Assembly (NCBI RefSeq): GCF_013408555.1
Contig: NZ_JACBZN010000001.1
Coordinates: forward strand, 2,914,001 to 2,978,000
Length of the DNA: 64,000 bases
Direction: 5' to 3'
From: Aeromicrobium tamlense
Lineage (GTDB): Bacteria; Actinomycetota; Actinomycetes; Propionibacteriales; Nocardioidaceae
Shown here: one piece after another, positions 60,489 through 64,000 of the stretch
How positions within the stretch are numbered: the stretch's first letter is position 1
Layout of the letters: each line of letters begins with the position of its first letter
Translations under genes and position numbers: made by a program
Notes under the pieces: generated by a model
Told to the model about the DNA's origin: nothing
Database searches by the model: none
What the model saw: only the letters and a program-made list of their open reading frames with translations

Positions 60489-60508
60489 ATGTGTCAAGGG
60501 TCACATCC
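60489..60508. promoter_or_regulatory. Inverted repeat GATGTG-N8-CACATC, CRP-like
   Basis: Perfect 6-bp arms enclose 8 bases; the inner part fits TGTGA-N6-TCACA with one mismatch in the left half. It lies midway in the divergent region between the ABC operon and the MFS gene. A CRP-family site is possible. Confidence 0.3.
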
Positions 60509-60577
60509 CGCGCCGCGCGACCTACCCGGCGTGTGACTCGGAGTGACACCACGGACGGGTGGTGCAAAGAACGTGAT

Positions 60578-60598
60578 TTTAGAATATGGTTCTATTCG
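60578..60598. promoter_or_regulatory. 21-bp TetR-type operator variant, MFS gene
   Basis: TTTAGAAT, 4 bases, TTCTATTCG. The first block matches the other two sites in seven of eight bases and the TCTA of the second block falls at the same position. It ends 9 bases before the GTG at 60608 and touches the GGGAGG ribosome-binding site. Confidence 0.5.
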
Positions 60599-60607
60599 GG
60601 AGGTGCC

Positions 60608-62089
60608 GTGAGGAGCCAACGACCACGTGCCGGCGCCGCTGCCTGGTCCACGCTCTGCGTCGTGTGCCTGGTCAGCATGCTGATCGGTCTCAACTCGAGC
60701 ACCGTCAACGTCGCGCTGCCCGCCCTGACGCGGCACTTCGACGCGACCCAGCTGCAGGCCAGCTGGCTGATCCTGGGCTACATGGTCGCCAGCACGGCGT
60801 GCCTGCTGCTGTTCGGACGGATCAGCGACATCGTCGACCAGCGGCGCTTCTACCTCGGCGCGCTCGCGCTCTACACCATCTGCAGCCTCGCGTGCGGCTT
60901 CGCGCCCACCGTCGACTGGCTGATCTGGCTGCGGATCGTGGCCGCGCTGGGCGGCGCGATCCTGCTGGGCAACGGCGCCACCTTGATCCACGCGATCTTC
61001 CCGCGTGACTCCCTCGGCAGCGCCATGGGCCTGTACGCCGCGTCGTTCCCGATCGCGAGCCTCATCGGCCCGATCGCCGCCGGCATGATCCTCGAGGTCA
61101 CCGACTGGCGGTGGGTGTTCTGGATGAACGTCCCGATCGGCCTGGTCGCCTTCACCACGGGCTGGTTCCTGCTGCGGCGCAAGGACGAGCGCGAGGAGAA
61201 GACCTCGCTCGACCTGCCCGGGAACGTGATCGTGATCGCCGTCATCACGCTCACGACCGTGGGCATCTCGCTCGTCACCGAGTTCACGTGGAGCAGCCCG
61301 TGGGTCTGGGGCAGCCTGCTGCTCGCCCTCGCGCTGCTGCCCGCCCTGGCGTTCGCCGAGCGCCGCAGCCGCCACCCCGTCATCGACGTCGAGACACTGC
61401 GCACCCACGGCATCGGCCTGCTCCTGCTGGCGGGGTTCTTCCTGAGCGCGGGCCGGTTCCCGGCCATCGTCCTGATGAGCCTCTACCTGCAGGGCCCGCT
61501 GGGCTTCCGGCCCAGCGAGACGGCCCTGCTCCTGCTGCCGATGCCGATCGGCAGCATCCTCGGATCGCTGTGCGTGGGGCGGCTGTCCCGGCGGTGGCGC
61601 TCGCGGCAGATCTCCTCGTTCGGCGCGATCGTCGGCCAGCTCGGCGTGTTCGCCCTGGCCGGGGGCGTGTTCACGCAGAACACGTGGGTGCTGGGTGTCG
61701 GGCTCGTCCTCATGGGCATGGGCACGGGCCTGTTCATCGGCTCGAACGCGACCTCGCTGCTCGAGGCGACGCCCGAGTCCAGCCTCGGCGTCGTGAACGG
61801 CATGCGGCTCGCGGTGCAGAACACCGGCAACGTGCTGAGCCTCGCGGTGGCCCTGACGCTCATGACGATCGGCCTCAGCCCGGCGCTGAGCGACGCGGTG
61901 CTGCAGGCGTCGATCCCCGGCGATCCGCCCGCCGAGGTCATCGCGGGCTTCGGCTACGCCCTCCTGCTGCTGTGCATCCTCGGGCTCATCGGCATGACGC
62001 TCTCCATCGTCGCGGCGCTGAAGCCGTCGCCGGAGATCCTCCAGGAGCACGACGCGGTGGCCCTGCAGGGCGCCGCCGAGCCCACCTGA
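60608..62089 (+). CDS. MFS transporter, DHA2 (EmrB/QacA) type
   Basis: A 493-residue, fourteen-helix drug:proton antiporter. The first helix region LCVVCLVSMLIGLNSSTVNV leads to ALPALTRHFDATQLQASWLI (helix 1-2 loop, DHA2 style). LFGRISDIVDQRRFYLGALA (about residues 59-78) is the conserved motif A, and SFPIASLIGPIAAGMILEVT (about 140-159) carries motif C with Gly and Pro. The two extra central helices are present. GTG at 60608 has GGGAGG 5 bases upstream. It is divergent from the ABC importer operon and has the variant 21-bp operator, so it may export a toxic intermediate or excess substrate of that pathway. Confidence 0.92.
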   Translation: MRSQRPRAGAAAWSTLCVVCLVSMLIGLNSSTVNVALPALTRHFDATQLQASWLILGYMVASTACLLLFGRISDIVDQRRFYLGALALYTICSLACGFAPTVDWLIWLRIVAALGGAILLGNGATLIHAIFPRDSLGSAMGLYAASFPIASLIGPIAAGMILEVTDWRWVFWMNVPIGLVAFTTGWFLLRRKDEREEKTSLDLPGNVIVIAVITLTTVGISLVTEFTWSSPWVWGSLLLALALLPALAFAERRSRHPVIDVETLRTHGIGLLLLAGFFLSAGRFPAIVLMSLYLQGPLGFRPSETALLLLPMPIGSILGSLCVGRLSRRWRSRQISSFGAIVGQLGVFALAGGVFTQNTWVLGVGLVLMGMGTGLFIGSNATSLLEATPESSLGVVNGMRLAVQNTGNVLSLAVALTLMTIGLSPALSDAVLQASIPGDPPAEVIAGFGYALLLLCILGLIGMTLSIVAALKPSPEILQEHDAVALQGAAEPT

Positions 62090-62093
62090 ACCG

Positions 62094-62459
62094 TCAGTCC
62101 GCCTCGATCCCGAGGTGCACGACGAAGCCGCCGGGGTCGCGCACCTGCGCGACGCGCTCGCCCCACGGCATCGGCGCCGGCTCGGCGATGCTCGTCCCGC
62201 CCGCCTCGAGGGCCGCCCGGTAGGCGTCGTCGAGGTCGTCGACGTAGAGCCACAGCGCCATCCCGATCGGCTCGGTCCCCAGGTCGTCGTCGACGGCGAT
62301 GCCGATCGACGAGCCGCCCAGCGCGAGCGCGACGTAGACGTCGCGACCGCCGGCGTCGAACGCGTAGGTGCGCTCGGCGCCGAAGGCGTCGCGGTAGAAC
62401 GACTCGAGCCTCGGCAGGTCTCGCGTCGCCAGGATCGGGAAGCCGCCCGTCACCCCCAT
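62094..62459 (-). CDS. VOC family protein (glyoxalase/bleomycin-resistance fold)
   Basis: A 121-residue single VOC domain pair. FPILATRDLPRLESFYRDAF (residues 7-26) and the second half LWLYVDDLDDAYRAALEAGG (about 69-88) are the two beta-alpha-beta-beta-beta modules, ending in VRDPGGFVVHLGI. Classic metal ligands are not all apparent: the C-terminal strand has His in VVHLGI rather than a Glu, so it may be non-catalytic or bind another ligand. It converges on the MFS gene with 4 bases between stops. It is followed upstream on its own strand by the acyl-CoA dehydrogenase gene. Confidence 0.85.
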   Translation of the reverse strand: MGVTGGFPILATRDLPRLESFYRDAFGAERTYAFDAGGRDVYVALALGGSSIGIAVDDDLGTEPIGMALWLYVDDLDDAYRAALEAGGTSIAEPAPMPWGERVAQVRDPGGFVVHLGIEAD

Positions 62460-62485
62460 GGGGGCAGCCTACGAAGGGCGCGGGG

Positions 62486-63628
62486 TCAGATGCCCAGGGA
62501 GCGCCCGACGATCTCCTTCATGATCTCGGTGGTGCCGCCGTAGATCGTCTGGATGCGCGTATCGCGGTACGCCTTGCTGATCGGGTACTCGCTCATGTAG
62601 CCGTAGCCGCCGTGCAGCTGCAGGCACGAGTCGACGGTCCTCTTCTGCAGCTCGGTGGTCCACCACTTGCCGGCCGCGGCGTCGTCGATCGAGAGCTTGC
62701 CATCGTTGAGCGCCTCCACGCTGCGGTCGACGAAGACCTGGGCGATGCGCTGCTCGGTCTCGAGCTCGGCCAGCACGAACCGGGTGTTCTGGAACGAGCC
62801 GATCGGCTTGCCGAACGCCTTGCGGCTCTTCACGTACTCCAGCGTCATGTCGATGACCTGGCGGCACGCGGCCGCCGCGACGACCGAGATCGTGAGGCGC
62901 TCCTGCGGCAGCTTCTCCATGAGGTAGACGAAGCCGCGGCCCTCCTCGCCCAGCAGGTTCTCCACCGGCACGCGGACGTTGTCGAAGAAGAGCTCGGCGG
63001 TGTCCTGCGCCTTGAGGCCCAGCTTGTCGAGGTTGCGGCCGCGCTCGAAGCCCTCCATGCCGCGCTCGAGCACGATCAGCGACACGCCCATCGCGCCCGC
63101 GTCGGGATCGGTCTTGCACGCCACGATGACGAAGTCGGCGTTGATGCCGTTCGTGATGAAGGTCTTCGCGCCGTTGACGACGTAGTGGTCGCCCTCGCGC
63201 ACGGCCGTGGTGCGGATGCCCTGGAGGTCGGACCCGGTGCCGGGCTCGGTCATGGCGATCGCGGTGATCATCTCGCCCGACACGAACTTCGGGAACCAGC
63301 GCTGCCTCTGCTCGTCGTTCGTGTAGCTGAGCAGGTAGCCCGAGACGAGGTCGGTGTGCAGCGCGAAGCCGACGCCGCTCGCGCCGACGCGGGTGAGCTC
63401 CTCCTGAAGCACGACGTTGTAGCGGAAGTCCGAGACCCCGCCGCCGCCGAACTCCTCGGGCATCATGAAGCCGAGCAGGCCCAGCTCGCCGGCCTTCGTC
63501 CAGACCTCGCGCGGCACGATGCCCTCGCGCTCCCACTCCTCGTGGTGGGGCACGACCTCCTTCTCCAGGAAGGTGCGCACGGTGTCGCGGAACGACTCGT
63601 GCTCGGGCTCGAACAGGGTGCGCTCCAT
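62486..63628 (-). CDS. Acyl-CoA dehydrogenase, LCAD-like
   Basis: A 380-residue acyl-CoA dehydrogenase close in pattern to mammalian long-chain acyl-CoA dehydrogenase. ITAIAMTEPGTGSDLQGIRT (about residues 120-139) is the FAD/substrate motif. KLPQERLTISVVAAAACRQV (about 235-254) and LQLHGGYGYMSEYPISKAYR (about 338-357) follow. Near the C-terminus IQTIYGGTTEIMKEIVGRS has Gly where MCAD-type enzymes carry the catalytic Glu. In LCAD- and IVD-type enzymes the base sits in an earlier helix, and that is presumed here. The ATG at 63628 overlaps the stop of the CoA-transferase gene (ATGA). The function is probably oxidation of long or branched acyl-CoA. Confidence 0.93.
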   Translation of the reverse strand: MERTLFEPEHESFRDTVRTFLEKEVVPHHEEWEREGIVPREVWTKAGELGLLGFMMPEEFGGGGVSDFRYNVVLQEELTRVGASGVGFALHTDLVSGYLLSYTNDEQRQRWFPKFVSGEMITAIAMTEPGTGSDLQGIRTTAVREGDHYVVNGAKTFITNGINADFVIVACKTDPDAGAMGVSLIVLERGMEGFERGRNLDKLGLKAQDTAELFFDNVRVPVENLLGEEGRGFVYLMEKLPQERLTISVVAAAACRQVIDMTLEYVKSRKAFGKPIGSFQNTRFVLAELETEQRIAQVFVDRSVEALNDGKLSIDDAAAGKWWTTELQKRTVDSCLQLHGGYGYMSEYPISKAYRDTRIQTIYGGTTEIMKEIVGRSLGI

Positions 63629-64000
63629 CAGTTCTCCTCGTTCTCGACGGCGACCTTGTTCTCGATCAGGTCGTCCACGTCCTCGATGCCCCACGCGGTC
63701 AGCGCCTCGCGGGTGCTGGCGCCCGGCCGGTCGGGCGCCCGGTGGATGCCGGTGCCGGTGGCCGAGAAGCGGGGGGCGGGTGCGGGCTGGGTGATGCCGT
63801 ACTCCTCGACGTACGTGCCCCGCGCGACGTGGTGGGGGTGCTCGTACGCCTCCTCGAGGGGCACGACGGGGGCGACGCAGGCGTCGGTGCCGGCGAAGAG
63901 CGCCGTCCACTCCTCCTGCGTCCGGCTGAGGAACCAGGTGCGCAGCGTCTCGCGCAGCTCGGCCCAGTTCTTGGGGTCGTTCCGGTCGGGCAGGTCGCCC
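63628..64000 (-). CDS. CaiB/BaiF-type CoA-transferase, C-terminal part
   Basis: The reading frame is open to the window edge; about 123 C-terminal residues are visible and the 5' end is outside. WFLSRTQEEWTALFAGTDAC is followed by VAPVVPLEEAYEHPHHVARG, the typical end of family III CoA-transferases (CaiB/BaiF, including alpha-methylacyl-CoA racemases). RFSATGTGIHRAPDRPGAST and an acidic tail NKVAVENEEN follow. The catalytic Asp lies upstream, outside the window. Methylacyl-CoA racemases act just before beta-oxidation of branched and sterol-type acids, which would suit the neighbouring LCAD-like dehydrogenase; a transferase role cannot be excluded. Confidence 0.88.
   Translation of the reverse strand, partial: GDLPDRNDPKNWAELRETLRTWFLSRTQEEWTALFAGTDACVAPVVPLEEAYEHPHHVARGTYVEEYGITQPAPAPRFSATGTGIHRAPDRPGASTREALTAWGIEDVDDLIENKVAVENEEN

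Noticed and set aside
62486..63910. A possible in-frame fusion of the LCAD-like dehydrogenase with upstream sequence (474 codons)
   Set aside because: Upstream of 63628 the frame is an Arg-rich shadow of the CoA-transferase gene, which reads cleanly in another frame to the window edge.

Overview
The window is about 64 kb of very GC-rich DNA with densely packed genes, many GTG starts, frequent ATGA/GTGA start-stop overlaps and several apparently leaderless transcripts. This points to a high-GC actinobacterium. The mix of CoA-ester catabolism, a Wzx/Wzy-type surface polysaccharide locus and an LAxTG cell-wall protein fits Nocardioidaceae (Aeromicrobium/Nocardioides-like); that assignment is inference. 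I see no rRNA, tRNA, insertion sequence, prophage or CRISPR array. No gene-free stretch exceeds 300 bases; the longer gaps hold promoters, operators, terminators and two palindromic repeat clusters.

Layout. 1-3.9 kb: SDR (cut by the edge), fatty acyl-CoA ligase, an orphan sugar-type ABC binding lipoprotein and an SDR. 3.9-5.6 kb: histidine phosphatase and quinone oxidoreductase. 5.6-11.8 kb: a protein of unknown function, a membrane-anchored EEP phosphatase, an operon of nitroreductase, alpha/beta hydrolase and enoyl-CoA hydratase, and OsmC. 11.9-17.0 kb: a complete fructose PTS (HPr, EIIABC, 1-phosphofructokinase, divergent Enzyme I). 17.1-25.7 kb: an NAD(P)-binding/DUF2867 protein, then an MMPL exporter, a SARP/AfsR-like regulator and a covalent-FAD oxidase. 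The exporter and the oxidase carry matching heptad-repeat promoters and look like one regulon. 25.8-28.2 kb: amino-acid permease and aldose epimerase.

28.2-45.4 kb is an exopolysaccharide locus: BY-kinase and its divergent LMW phosphatase, a DUF4012 protein, an LAxTG surface protein, the priming glycosyl-phosphotransferase, pyruvyl transferase, LicD, Wzy, GT4 and Wzx. It is split by a fadBA-type beta-oxidation operon with VanZ and MerR genes (34.4-39.2 kb). 45.5-50.6 kb: esterase, NDP-forming acyl-CoA synthetase, acyl-CoA dehydrogenase and a divergent TetR regulator.

50.6-60.4 kb is one minus-strand operon of ten genes. It joins a complete peptide-type ABC importer to a metallo-beta-lactamase hydrolase, a DUF35 protein, an SCPx-like thiolase whose catalytic Cys is replaced by Ser, an MFE-2-type SDR and an MFE-2-type hydratase 2: a peroxisome-style beta-oxidation set with its own importer. 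Its promoter, the divergent MFS exporter promoter and the TetR/acyl-CoA dehydrogenase promoter 10 kb away all carry the same 21-bp operator. This predicted regulon is the most interesting system here; its substrate is unknown. The window ends with a VOC protein, an LCAD-like dehydrogenase and a partial CaiB-type CoA-transferase.
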